Below, in pieces: positions 1 through 6,774 of a DNA stretch of 13,069 nucleotides. Positions within the stretch are counted from its first letter, which is position 1, and every line of letters begins with the position of its first letter. The notes beneath the pieces were generated by a model that was not told the origin of the DNA, ran no database searches, and worked only from the letters and a program-made list of their open reading frames with translations. The stretch comes from Oceanihabitans sp. (GTDB taxonomy: Bacteria; Bacteroidota; Bacteroidia; Flavobacteriales; Flavobacteriaceae), in the NCBI GenBank assembly GCA_018067265.1, contig JAGPUY010000264.1:1-13069 (forward strand), read 5' to 3'. Both the position numbers and the translations under genes were made by a program.

Positions 1-1
1 C

Positions 2-565
2 GACATTACCGTTTCTATGAAAATGAGAATGGGTTATGACCATGCGGAAGAAATTTTAGACACCTTCCCTATTCTAGATAAATATCCGCTTAAAAATATT
101 GCCATTCATGCCCGAATTGGTAAACAGTTGTATAAAGGCCCTGTAGATTTAGATGCTTTTGAAAAATGTATAACGAGTACCAAACACAAGTTATATTACA
201 ACGGAGATATTACCAGTGTTGCTGCTTTTAAGAAAATGGAAGCTCGTTTTCCTAGTATTGATCATTTTATGATTGGTCGTGGTTTAATTGCAGATCCTTT
301 TTTACCAAGTATGATTAAAAATAATACGACCGTATATCCTAAAAATAGATGGGAAATTTTTTCCGAATTTCACGATACCATTTACCAGCAATATGACGAA
401 TATCTTTCTGGTCCTACGCCTATAAAAATGAAGATGCTTGGTTTTTGGGAATTCTTTTCGCAGTCATTTTCCAATCCGCAAAAAACATATAAAGCCATTA
501 AAAAAGCTGGTAATCCTGTAAAATATAGACAAGCAGTAAAAGAGGTTTTAAATAAAGAAAAGTAA
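2..565 (+). CDS. tRNA-dihydrouridine synthase, C-terminal part (5' end outside window)
   Basis: FMN-dependent reduction of uridine to dihydrouridine in tRNA D-loops or related positions; cytoplasmic. The reading frame is open from base 2 and enters at DITVSMKMRMG, which matches the Dus 'vsvKiRlG' strand containing a substrate/FMN-contacting Lys. Next come IHARIGKQLYKG (the Dus 'vHgRt..q.Y.G' motif), YYNGDITS (usual 'NGdI') and MIGRGLIADPF (usual 'mIGRgalgnPw', FMN-phosphate binding). The tail is the helical tRNA-binding domain. The N-terminal half of the TIM barrel, including the catalytic Cys loop, lies upstream of the window, so the first ATG visible here (base 17) is internal and not the start. 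Family assignment is secure; the DusA/B/C subtype cannot be decided from this fragment. It converges with the yitT gene. Confidence 0.93.
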   Translation, partial: DITVSMKMRMGYDHAEEILDTFPILDKYPLKNIAIHARIGKQLYKGPVDLDAFEKCITSTKHKLYYNGDITSVAAFKKMEARFPSIDHFMIGRGLIADPFLPSMIKNNTTVYPKNRWEIFSEFHDTIYQQYDEYLSGPTPIKMKMLGFWEFFSQSFSNPQKTYKAIKKAGNPVKYRQAVKEVLNKEK

Positions 566-597
566 AACCACTTCTATTAAAAAATGATTTTACTTTT
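558..597. terminator. AT-rich hairpin at end of dus gene, possible weak terminator
   Basis: A perfect 10-bp inverted repeat, AAAAGTAAAA (558-567) and TTTTACTTTT (588-597), encloses a 20-base loop and overlaps the dus stop codon (563-565). The right arm ends in four T. The stem has one G-C pair and a long loop, so it would be weak. It lies between two convergent genes, where a bidirectional terminator is expected. Function is inferred. Confidence 0.3.
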
Positions 598-620
598 ACA
601 TTACTTTCCTACTTACTTAT

Positions 621-650
621 CTATTTACCTCTCTATTTACCTCTCTATTT
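621..650. repeat. 12-bp direct tandem repeat, 2.5 copies
   Basis: The unit CTATTTACCTCT occurs at 621-632 and 633-644, followed by a half copy, CTATTT, at 645-650. It sits in the 88-base gap between the convergent dus and yitT genes and stops just before the yitT stop codon. No function is evident; it is probably a slippage-type short tandem repeat. Confidence 0.75.
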
Positions 651-653
651 GTT

Positions 654-1511
654 TTAAATAGATTCTGTATTCGATTCTAAAACACTAATATCTGCTTTTG
701 CATCTACTTTATAAACCACCGATTTAATAGCTTCTAGTTGTTTGGTGTTTTTTGTAATTAAAATGAGCTTCCCTTGAGAATCATGATGAATCAATTTAAA
801 GATGGTTTTGGTATAATCTTTATGTTTTAAAAAAGCTTCTTGAATGCGTAAGTTCTTTTTTGAAAACACAAAAACAGTCATATGTGTTGTCGATTGTTTT
901 ATATAATAAGCAATCGTTTTACTAATCGCTATAATTGCTGCAATACTATATGCTGCCATGGTAAAATCTTCAAAAACTAGAATTCCGAAGAAAATAACAA
1001 CACCGTCTACCATTAAAATAAGCTTGCTAAATGGAAGTTTAATTTTAGTAGCCAAAATTCGAACCAAGATATCATTTCCACCGGTTGTAGCTCCAGCTTT
1101 CATTACCATAAAAATAGAAAAACCAACGATAACACCTCCAAATATAGAAGACAATAAAACATCTTCTACAAATATTTTATTATCTGAAAATTTTGAAAAA
1201 ACATCGATATAAAAAGATACTAATACCATAGAAAAAGCTGTTTTAATTCCTGTTTTTCTACCAAGTACTTTTGTTCCCCAAAGCAATAAAGGAATATTAA
1301 TAAGTAGCGCTACCAAACCTACAGACATTCCTGTAAGCTTATTAATAACAATACTTAATCCCAAAATCCCGCCTGGCACAATATTGTGAGGTATTATAAA
1401 TATAACGTACGCTACAGCCAATACAAAAGAACCAAGCATAACATGTGTATAGCTTTTAAGTTCTGTAAGTACTTGCTCGTTTTTTAATAATAATGTGATT
1501 CTTTTTTTCAT
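654..1511 (-). CDS. YitT family integral membrane protein (DUF161/DUF2179)
   Basis: Inner-membrane protein of the YitT family, whose transport or signalling function is not established. The 285 residues fit the family length. Hydrophobic segments lie at about 22-43, 63-82, 90-106, 117-138, 163-181 and 185-204. The family signatures IVPGGILGLSIVINKLTG (44-61) and KAGATTGGNDIL (138-149) are clear. A soluble C-terminal domain (about 210-280) corresponds to DUF2179, an ACT/PII-like small domain. The start at 1511 (MKKRIT) is the first Met after an intrinsic terminator whose T-run ends at 1524, leaving no space for a separate promoter. Expression therefore probably depends on readthrough from the leader at 1529-1853. 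No partner gene lies beside it on this strand. Family call is strong; physiological role is unknown. Confidence 0.9.
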   Translation of the reverse strand: MKKRITLLLKNEQVLTELKSYTHVMLGSFVLAVAYVIFIIPHNIVPGGILGLSIVINKLTGMSVGLVALLINIPLLLWGTKVLGRKTGIKTAFSMVLVSFYIDVFSKFSDNKIFVEDVLLSSIFGGVIVGFSIFMVMKAGATTGGNDILVRILATKIKLPFSKLILMVDGVVIFFGILVFEDFTMAAYSIAAIIAISKTIAYYIKQSTTHMTVFVFSKKNLRIQEAFLKHKDYTKTIFKLIHHDSQGKLILITKNTKQLEAIKSVVYKVDAKADISVLESNTESI

Positions 1512-1523
1512 AATACTGGGTAT

Positions 1524-1562
1524 AAAAAAATCCCTTTGATTTAGAATAAAATCAAAGGGATT
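1524..1562 (-). terminator. Intrinsic terminator 2 in yitT leader
   Basis: Perfect 14-bp inverted repeat, AATCCCTTTGATTT (1529-1542) and AAATCAAAGGGATT (1549-1562), with a 6-base loop. On the minus strand the hairpin is followed by seven T (1530-1524), so it is an intrinsic terminator for minus-strand transcription. It ends 12 bases before the yitT start codon. No complete protein gene ends here other than the 31-codon leader ORF, so its position suits an attenuator. Confidence 0.85.
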
Positions 1563-1599
1563 AAAAATTTAAGGGTTAACTAATTTTAAAAGCTCTGAT
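1551..1599 (-). promoter_or_regulatory. Candidate antiterminator pairing of module 2
   Basis: In the minus-strand RNA, AUCAGAG (1599-1593), which spans the last sense codons of leader ORF 2, can pair with CUUUGAU (1557-1551) in the 5' arm of terminator 2. This gives 7 pairs, one of them G-U. Further AU pairing is available inside the loop (around 1589-1581 with 1571-1561). Forming it excludes the terminator. A ribosome finishing the ORF would cover the first segment and favour termination; one stalled earlier would leave it free. The pairing is visible; the role is inferred. Confidence 0.45.
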
Positions 1600-1681
1600 A
1601 TTGGATAATAGACAACTTATTACACATATAAATACGTGTATTCTTATTGGCATTAATTGAAATCAGGTTTAAAAAATTCAT
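1586..1681 (-). CDS. Leader ORF 2 upstream of yitT (31 codons)
   Basis: Short ORF from ATG at 1681 to TAA at 1588-1586, lying wholly between terminator 1 and terminator 2. The peptide starts MNFLNLISIN, has a middle segment NKNTRIYMCNKLS (13-24 approximately) and ends IIQYQSF. It is rich in Asn and Ile, with no transmembrane or known domain. The ATG is 14 bases after the T-run of terminator 1, with no room for its own promoter, so it should be translated only from readthrough RNA. Its middle resembles leader ORF 1 (NTICKKHS against NTRIYMCNKLS). The 31 codons could still be chance, but position, following hairpin and resemblance argue for a regulatory leader peptide rather than a functional protein. 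Confidence 0.5.
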   Translation of the reverse strand: MNFLNLISINANKNTRIYMCNKLSIIQYQSF

Positions 1682-1695
1682 TTTATTATAGGTAT

Positions 1696-1728
1696 AAAAA
1701 AAGCGTTCTATATAAATAGAACGCTTTT
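1696..1728 (-). terminator. Intrinsic terminator 1 in yitT leader
   Basis: Perfect 13-bp inverted repeat, AAAAGCGTTCTAT (1699-1711) and ATAGAACGCTTTT (1716-1728), with a 4-base loop. On the minus strand seven T follow (1702-1696, the first four within the stem). It comes 24 bases after the stop codon of leader ORF 1. It shares the downstream tail TTTTTTTATACC with terminator 2, which suggests that the two modules arose by duplication. Confidence 0.87.
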
Positions 1729-1754
1729 AAATATTAATTAATATATACGTTCTA
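1717..1754 (-). promoter_or_regulatory. Candidate antiterminator pairing of module 1
   Basis: In the minus-strand RNA, UAGAACG (1754-1748) begins exactly at the UAG stop codon of leader ORF 1. It is perfectly complementary to CGUUCUA (1723-1717) in the 5' arm of terminator 1. The same arm otherwise pairs with UAGAACG at 1710-1704 to make the terminator. The palindrome ATATTAATTAATAT (1731-1744) lies between the two pairing segments and would fold as the inner part of the antiterminator. This gives mutually exclusive structures, with the switch placed under a ribosome that terminates at the stop codon. Confidence 0.55.
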
Positions 1755-1814
1755 GCCTTCGAGATGAAACATCGAATGCTTTTTACAAATTGTATTTAAG
1801 TTATTGTTTTTCAT
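1752..1814 (-). CDS. Leader ORF 1 upstream of yitT (20 codons)
   Basis: Short ORF encoding MKNNNLNTICKKHSMFHLEG, from ATG at 1814 to TAG at 1754-1752. The ATG is 10 bases downstream of a good -7 element (1825-1832), so the transcript would have a nearly leaderless start, compatible with Bacteroidota translation without a Shine-Dalgarno sequence. An intrinsic terminator follows 24 bases after the stop. The coding RNA can fold locally (UUC-GAUG with CAUC-UC-GAA in codons 13-19), a possible protector hairpin. Four Asn codons fall within the first seven; no single amino acid dominates enough to name a sensed metabolite. Read as a regulatory leader peptide rather than a stand-alone protein. Confidence 0.55.
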   Translation of the reverse strand: MKNNNLNTICKKHSMFHLEG

Positions 1815-1824
1815 AATTATGGTG

Positions 1825-1853
1825 CAAAGGTAAAATTATTTTAAACATACAAA
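1825..1853 (-). promoter_or_regulatory. Bacteroidota-type promoter for yitT leader
   Basis: On the minus strand TTTG (1853-1850) is followed by a 17-base spacer and TACCTTTG (1832-1825), matching the Bacteroidota -33 TTTG and -7 TAnnTTTG pattern. Expected transcription start is near 1820, only about 6 bases before leader ORF 1. This is the only good minus-strand promoter seen upstream of yitT. Confidence 0.7.
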
Positions 1854-1949
1854 CCATTCTTTTACATATAATTAACTTTAACAAAAATAAAAGGACCTAC
1901 TACGATAGTAATATTTGAAATTTTGTGCTTTTTGTCTACCAAAGACCCC

Positions 1950-1957
1950 TATCTTTA
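1950..1957 (+). promoter_or_regulatory. Weak -7-like element upstream of the 2066 gene
   Basis: TATCTTTA differs from TAnnTTTG at the last base. The nearest TTTG boxes (1931-1934, 1922-1925) give spacers of 15 and 24 bases, both poor. If used, the 5' UTR would be about 105 bases. This is the best plus-strand candidate for the 2066-6604 operon, but it is not convincing. Confidence 0.25.
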
Positions 1958-2065
1958 GGTTATAAAAAAGAGGATGCGGACTTCTATTATAGCAAAAAAA
2001 ATACTATGCACGCATTGTATTTTCAAGAATTAAAAATTACCTTATAGCCTTTACATAATACTACC

Positions 2066-3127
2066 ATGAACAAAAAGTTAATTTCGAAGAAAAAACCAGC
2101 GTTTCCAATAACAGAAGCCCTGTCTAAATATCTTACCAAGCAAGGTAGGAATATAAAAATACCTATTTATTATGATGATTTATTAAGGTTTCAAGGTGCT
2201 ATAGAAGTTTTTGATGCAGAAGGAAACGACACTTTATGGATTAGCTGTTACTATTCCGAACATGAACGTGAAGAAATACATAATAGCTTAAAGCAAATGT
2301 ATTCCATCTTACATTCCGATGGAAGCAATAGTATTTTACCGTATTTAAATATTGATAGTATTGATTTTTGCACCTTTGGTAATAGTAAACCTTTCCGTAT
2401 TAAAGTCCGAAATATATTAAACGACAACTATCTTTTTCTTTATATCAAAAAGGCAGATGCATCGCGTATTTACGGCTTAGAATTGGAAGATATATTATCA
2501 CCAAATCACATCAATTTTTTAGTCCACAAAGACACTTTAATAGAAGAACACATTTCTGGAATCCCAGGAGATATCTATATAAAAGAGCATTTACATACCA
2601 TTTCAGAACAGGATAAAAGAGAGTTAGCAAAAGAGTTTGTTAAGTTTAACGAACGTTGTTTTGTTAGGCTATTAGGAGATATGCGTTCGTACAACTATGT
2701 TATTGTTATTAGTTATGATTTCGATCGAAAACAATATCGTATTCGCGCAGTAGATTTTGATCAGCAGAGTTATGAAGGTAATGTTAAAGTGTATAAACCG
2801 CAGTTTTTAAAAGAAAACAATCCATTTGTAAAAATGAGTTTAGATCTTTTAGCGAAAGAGTCGATAGAACAGTATAAAAATGAAGAACGTTCCCTATTAG
2901 CCAAACGCGCAAAGAGCGAACAAAAACGTTTAAAGTATTTAATACAATGTATGAAAAAAGACTATATCTCTTCTCCCGAAAAAGTGAAGGAATTAAAAAC
3001 AGGATTATTCACTTTAACTGGCGATGTACGATTTAAACGCGCAAAAAACATGGGCGAACTGCTAAAAGCGGCTTTAGATTTTGTGATTAGAAATTACCAA
3101 ACCGGAAATCCGTACATTTTAAAATAA
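2066..3127 (+). CDS. Hypothetical protein with kinase-like catalytic motifs, upstream of pyc
   Basis: I do not recognise a named family. The 353-residue product has no signal peptide or transmembrane segment and is probably cytoplasmic. Several short features recall an aminoglycoside-phosphotransferase/HipA-like kinase fold. A strand with adjacent Lys (YIKK, 126-129) is followed by a hinge-like segment EEHISGIPGD (160-169). LGDMRSYN (203-210) resembles the catalytic loop 'GDxxxxN' (D205, N210). AVDFDQQ (228-234) resembles the metal-binding 'DFD' (D230, D232). The usual catalytic-loop His is absent before GD (Leu-Gly-Asp). No glycine-rich loop is obvious, so this could be a divergent or inactive kinase, or a coincidence. 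A Lys/Arg-rich helical region (about 270-315) follows. The gene ends 24 bases before pyc with no terminator between, so co-transcription is likely and a link to pyruvate carboxylase or central metabolism is possible. The ATG at 2066 is the first in frame with a sensible context. Confidence 0.8.
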   Translation: MNKKLISKKKPAFPITEALSKYLTKQGRNIKIPIYYDDLLRFQGAIEVFDAEGNDTLWISCYYSEHEREEIHNSLKQMYSILHSDGSNSILPYLNIDSIDFCTFGNSKPFRIKVRNILNDNYLFLYIKKADASRIYGLELEDILSPNHINFLVHKDTLIEEHISGIPGDIYIKEHLHTISEQDKRELAKEFVKFNERCFVRLLGDMRSYNYVIVISYDFDRKQYRIRAVDFDQQSYEGNVKVYKPQFLKENNPFVKMSLDLLAKESIEQYKNEERSLLAKRAKSEQKRLKYLIQCMKKDYISSPEKVKELKTGLFTLTGDVRFKRAKNMGELLKAALDFVIRNYQTGNPYILK

Positions 3128-3151
3128 CACAACTATAATTACCACCATATA

Positions 3152-6100
3152 ATGAAAATAAAAAAAGTTCTTGTTGCCAATAGAGGCGAAATTGCAATTA
3201 GAGTGCTTCGTGCTTGTACCGAATTAAACATTGCAACTGTTGCAATTTACACCTATGAAGATAGGTACTCGCAACATAGAAATAAGGCCGATGAATCCTA
3301 CCAGATTGGAGAAGATAATCAACCTTTAAAGCCATATTTAGATATGGAAGCGATTATAGATTTAGCAAAATCTAAACATGTGGATGCGATTCATCCTGGT
3401 TATGGTTTTCTTTCGGAAAACTCCGAATTCGCAAGAAAATGCGCCGAGAACGATATCATTTTTATTGGTCCAGATCCCGAAGTAATGGATGCTTTAGGGG
3501 ATAAAATTACCGCAAAAAAAATAGCGGTAAAATGTAATGTTCCTATTATTGAAAGCAACACGAAGAAACTAAGCTCTCTAAAAATTGCGATTTCTGAGGC
3601 CAAGACTATTGGTTATCCTTTAATGCTAAAAGCAGCTTCTGGTGGTGGAGGTCGTGGTATGCGTATTATTAGAAATACCGAAGATTTAGAACTTCATTTG
3701 GAATCGGCAAGTAACGAAGCATTAAATGCCTTTGGTGATGGCACCATGTTTTTAGAAAAATATGTAGAAAATCCGAAGCATATCGAAGTACAAATTGTAG
3801 CAGACAGACATGGTAATATTCGTCATCTGCATGAAAGAGATTGTTCGGTACAAAGACGGCATCAAAAGGTAGTAGAAATTGCACCTTCTTTTAATGTTTC
3901 CGAAGCTGTTAAACAAAATTTATACAAATATGCCATTGCAATTACTTCCGAAGTACACTATAATAATATTGGTACTGTGGAGTTTTTGGTAGACCAAGAA
4001 GATAATATTTTCTTTATTGAAGTAAACCCAAGAATTCAAGTAGAACATACGGTTACCGAAATGGTAACTGGTTTTGATCTGGTTAAAACCCAAATATTTA
4101 TTGCTGGTGGTTATAAATTATCAGACGAGCAAATAAAAATGTACGATCAAGATAGTATTGCAACCTATGGTTTTGCGCTACAATGTAGATTAACCACAGA
4201 AGATCCTGAAAATAATTTCACGCCAGATTATGGTATTGTAACGACCTATAGAAGTGCATCCGGAATGGGAATTCGTTTAGATGCGGGTAGTATTTATCAA
4301 GGCTATCAGGTAAGTCCGTTTTTCGATTCCATGCTTGTAAAAGTTTCCGCGCATGGAAGAAGTTTAGATGGTGCAACACGTAAAATGGTGCGTGCATTAA
4401 AAGAATTCCGAATTCGTGGTGTGAAAACAAATATTCATTTTTTACAAAATGTCATTCAGCATGAAGAATTTTTAAACGGAAAAGTCACCGTAAACTTTAT
4501 TCAAAATACGCCGAGTTTATTCCAAATAAAACTACCACAAGACAGAACTTCTAAAGTGGTGAAGTTTTTATCTGAAGTTAGCGTCAATGGAAACTCGGAT
4601 GTAAAGTTTAAAGACGACAGTAAGATTTTTAGAAATGCAAAAGCACCAAAATTTAGCTTATCTGCTCCTTTCCCTAAAGGAACCAAAGATTTACTAACCG
4701 AACTTGGTCCGGAAGCTTTTTGCCAATGGTTAAAAGACGAAAATAAAATTCATTATACAGACACTACCATGCGGGATGCGCATCAATCGCTTCTTGCAAC
4801 GAGAATGCGAAGTTTTGATATGCTGAAAGTTGCTGAAAGTTTTGCAAAAAACCATCCGAATACCTTTAGTATGGAAGTTTGGGGAGGCGCAACTTTTGAC
4901 GTTTGCTTGCGCTTTTTACATGAAAGTCCGTGGACACGCTTACGCGAATTGCGAAAAGCGGTTCCAAATATATTATTCCAAATGCTATTACGTGGTTCTA
5001 ATGCGGTTGGCTATAAAGCGTATCCAGATAATCTAATCGAGAAGTTTGTCGAGAAATCCTGGGAAAATGGTGTCGATATTTTTAGAATTTTCGATTCCCT
5101 AAACTGGGTAAAAGCCATGGAACCTAGTATTAACTATGTGCGTAATAAAACGGGCGGTATTGCGCAAGCAGCAATTAGTTATACCGGTGATATTTTAGAT
5201 CCAAATCAAACCAAATACAATTTAAAATATTATACGCAACTCGCAAAAGATTTAGAAAATGCTGGAGCGCATATGATTGCCATTAAAGATATGGCAGGTT
5301 TATTAAAACCCTATGCGGCAACCGAGTTGGTTGGTGCTTTAAAAGATACGGTAAACCTTCCTATTCATTTACATACGCATGATACTTCTTCTTTACAAAC
5401 AGCAACCTATTTAAAGGCTATTGAAGCAGGAGTCGATGTGGTAGATGTCGCTCTTGGTGGTTTGTCTGGTTTAACTTCACAGCCTAATTTTAATGCAGTT
5501 GTAGAAATGATGAAATACCAAGATCGTGCACATGATTTTGATATGTCGACATTAAATCAATTTTCTAATTTCTGGGAAGACACTCGCGAAATGTACTACC
5601 CTTTTGAGTCTGGTTTAAAAGCTGGAACTGCAGAAGTATTTAAGCACGAAATCCCTGGCGGACAATACTCTAATTTGCGTCCGCAAGCAACCGCTTTAGG
5701 TTTAGGCGATCGTTTTGATGAAGTTAAAAAAATGTATGGTGAAGTAAATGCCATGTTTGGGAATCTAATAAAAGTTACACCAAGTTCGAAAGTCGTTGGG
5801 GATATGGCTATTTTTATGGTAACCAATAATTTTACTCCCGAAGATATCATGACACGAGGCGAAGAAATTTCTTTTCCAGAATCGGTTATCAATTTCTTTA
5901 AAGGAGATCTTGGTCAACCGGTTGGCGGCTTTCCTAAAAAGCTTCAGAAAATTATACTTAAAAATAAAACGGCTTATACCAACAGACCAAATGCACATTT
6001 AGAGCCAATAGATTTCACCGTAGAATATGCAGCCTTTAAAAAGAAGTTTCAAAAAGGATTTACAAGAGCAATAGAAGAAGAAGATTTCTTATCCTATACG

Positions 6101-6604
6101 TTGTATCCTAAAGTGTTTGAACAAGCACATGAAAACTATAAAAGCTACGGAAACATCGCGTTGGTACCTACAAAGAATTTCTTTTATGGTATGCAGCTTG
6201 GTGAAGAAATATTAATCGAATTAGAGCCAGGAAAAACCGTTATCATAAAACTTCTATCTATTAGTATTCCTAACAAAGAAGGTATGCGGACTGTTTTCTT
6301 TAAAGTCAATGGAGAAAATAGATTTGTGGATGTTTTAGACACGTCCTTAAATATTAAAATAGAACAAAATGCAAAAATAGATCCGACAAACACCAATCAA
6401 ATCGGTGCTCCCCTGCAAGGATCACTTTATAAAATACTGGTTAAGAAAGGGCACGAAGTAAAAGAAAACGATGCGCTTTTTGTTATTGAAGCCATGAAAA
6501 TGGAAACGACTGTAAATGCTTTTAAGGCTGGAAAAATAAAATCGATTACTTTAAAAGAAGGAAGTATGGTAAAACAAGATGATTTAGTCATTACCATGGA
6601 ATAA
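3152..6604 (+). CDS. pyc: Pyruvate carboxylase, single-chain, biotin-dependent
   Basis: Carboxylates pyruvate to oxaloacetate using ATP, bicarbonate and covalently bound biotin, replenishing the TCA cycle and supplying gluconeogenesis; cytoplasmic tetramer. The 1150 residues match full-length alpha4-type enzymes. Order: biotin carboxylase (about 1-450) with KVLVANRGEIAIR at the N-terminus, ATP-grasp glycine loop SGGGGRGMR (163-171) and active-site EVNPRIQVEH (290-299); carboxyltransferase (about 530-800) beginning HYTDTTMRDAHQS. Metal ligands are D542, H741 and H743 plus K712, the expected carbamylated Lys; their spacing agrees with the Rhizobium etli enzyme (D549, K718, H747, H749). The tetramerisation/allosteric region follows, then the biotin carrier domain with EAMKMET, biotinyl Lys K1116, 35 residues from the end. 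All key residues are present, so it should be active if biotinylated. It lies 24 bases after the unknown 2066 gene and is followed by a terminator. Confidence 0.97.
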   Translation: MKIKKVLVANRGEIAIRVLRACTELNIATVAIYTYEDRYSQHRNKADESYQIGEDNQPLKPYLDMEAIIDLAKSKHVDAIHPGYGFLSENSEFARKCAENDIIFIGPDPEVMDALGDKITAKKIAVKCNVPIIESNTKKLSSLKIAISEAKTIGYPLMLKAASGGGGRGMRIIRNTEDLELHLESASNEALNAFGDGTMFLEKYVENPKHIEVQIVADRHGNIRHLHERDCSVQRRHQKVVEIAPSFNVSEAVKQNLYKYAIAITSEVHYNNIGTVEFLVDQEDNIFFIEVNPRIQVEHTVTEMVTGFDLVKTQIFIAGGYKLSDEQIKMYDQDSIATYGFALQCRLTTEDPENNFTPDYGIVTTYRSASGMGIRLDAGSIYQGYQVSPFFDSMLVKVSAHGRSLDGATRKMVRALKEFRIRGVKTNIHFLQNVIQHEEFLNGKVTVNFIQNTPSLFQIKLPQDRTSKVVKFLSEVSVNGNSDVKFKDDSKIFRNAKAPKFSLSAPFPKGTKDLLTELGPEAFCQWLKDENKIHYTDTTMRDAHQSLLATRMRSFDMLKVAESFAKNHPNTFSMEVWGGATFDVCLRFLHESPWTRLRELRKAVPNILFQMLLRGSNAVGYKAYPDNLIEKFVEKSWENGVDIFRIFDSLNWVKAMEPSINYVRNKTGGIAQAAISYTGDILDPNQTKYNLKYYTQLAKDLENAGAHMIAIKDMAGLLKPYAATELVGALKDTVNLPIHLHTHDTSSLQTATYLKAIEAGVDVVDVALGGLSGLTSQPNFNAVVEMMKYQDRAHDFDMSTLNQFSNFWEDTREMYYPFESGLKAGTAEVFKHEIPGGQYSNLRPQATALGLGDRFDEVKKMYGEVNAMFGNLIKVTPSSKVVGDMAIFMVTNNFTPEDIMTRGEEISFPESVINFFKGDLGQPVGGFPKKLQKIILKNKTAYTNRPNAHLEPIDFTVEYAAFKKKFQKGFTRAIEEEDFLSYTLYPKVFEQAHENYKSYGNIALVPTKNFFYGMQLGEEILIELEPGKTVIIKLLSISIPNKEGMRTVFFKVNGENRFVDVLDTSLNIKIEQNAKIDPTNTNQIGAPLQGSLYKILVKKGHEVKENDALFVIEAMKMETTVNAFKAGKIKSITLKEGSMVKQDDLVITME

Positions 6605-6619
6605 ATGTTTTCCTATAAG

Positions 6620-6648
6620 AAACCACTTCCATAAAGAGGTGGTTTTTT
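6620..6648 (+). terminator. Intrinsic terminator after pyc
   Basis: AAACCACTTC (6620-6629) pairs with GAGGTGGTTT (6636-6645), 10 bp with one G-U, around a 6-base loop. It is followed by a run of six T (6643-6648). It lies 16 bases after the pyc stop codon and closes the 2066-6604 unit. Confidence 0.88.
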
Positions 6649-6774
6649 ATACTATTCATCGGTTTTAAAAACTATAAAAAACAGAATTAAATACACCTAA
6701 ACCATTAACTAACAGGAAACGAAGCATGAAATAAACTTTAAACACCAAACCAACGCATCTTATATTTTTTTCAC

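Noticed and set aside
566..576. AAAACCACTTC recurring near 566, 6619 and 10289, considered as a dispersed repeat
   Set aside because: Only one copy (6619) belongs to a real terminator; the others are short AT-rich matches with unrelated flanks.
958..1212. 84-codon ORF on the plus strand opposite yitT
   Set aside because: It lies antisense inside a clear membrane protein gene and has no recognisable domain or promoter.
1529..1728. The two hairpins as a CRISPR-like or mobile-element inverted repeat
   Set aside because: The stems differ in sequence, there are only two, and each is followed by a T-run on the same strand, which fits intrinsic terminators.
1731..1744. ATATTAATTAATAT as a regulator-binding palindrome
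   Set aside because: It sits well inside the transcribed leader between the two pairing segments and is explained by the antiterminator stem; AT-only palindromes are common in such DNA.
2006..2047. 13-codon ORF (MHALYFQELKITL) upstream of the 2066 gene, considered as another leader peptide
   Set aside because: No terminator hairpin or alternative pairing follows it, and no good promoter precedes it, unlike the minus-strand leader ORFs.
5596..5998. Overlapping minus-strand ORFs of 77-98 codons inside pyc
   Set aside because: They are mirror frames of a well-conserved coding sequence; similar ones occur throughout pyc and the kinase gene, with no upstream signals.
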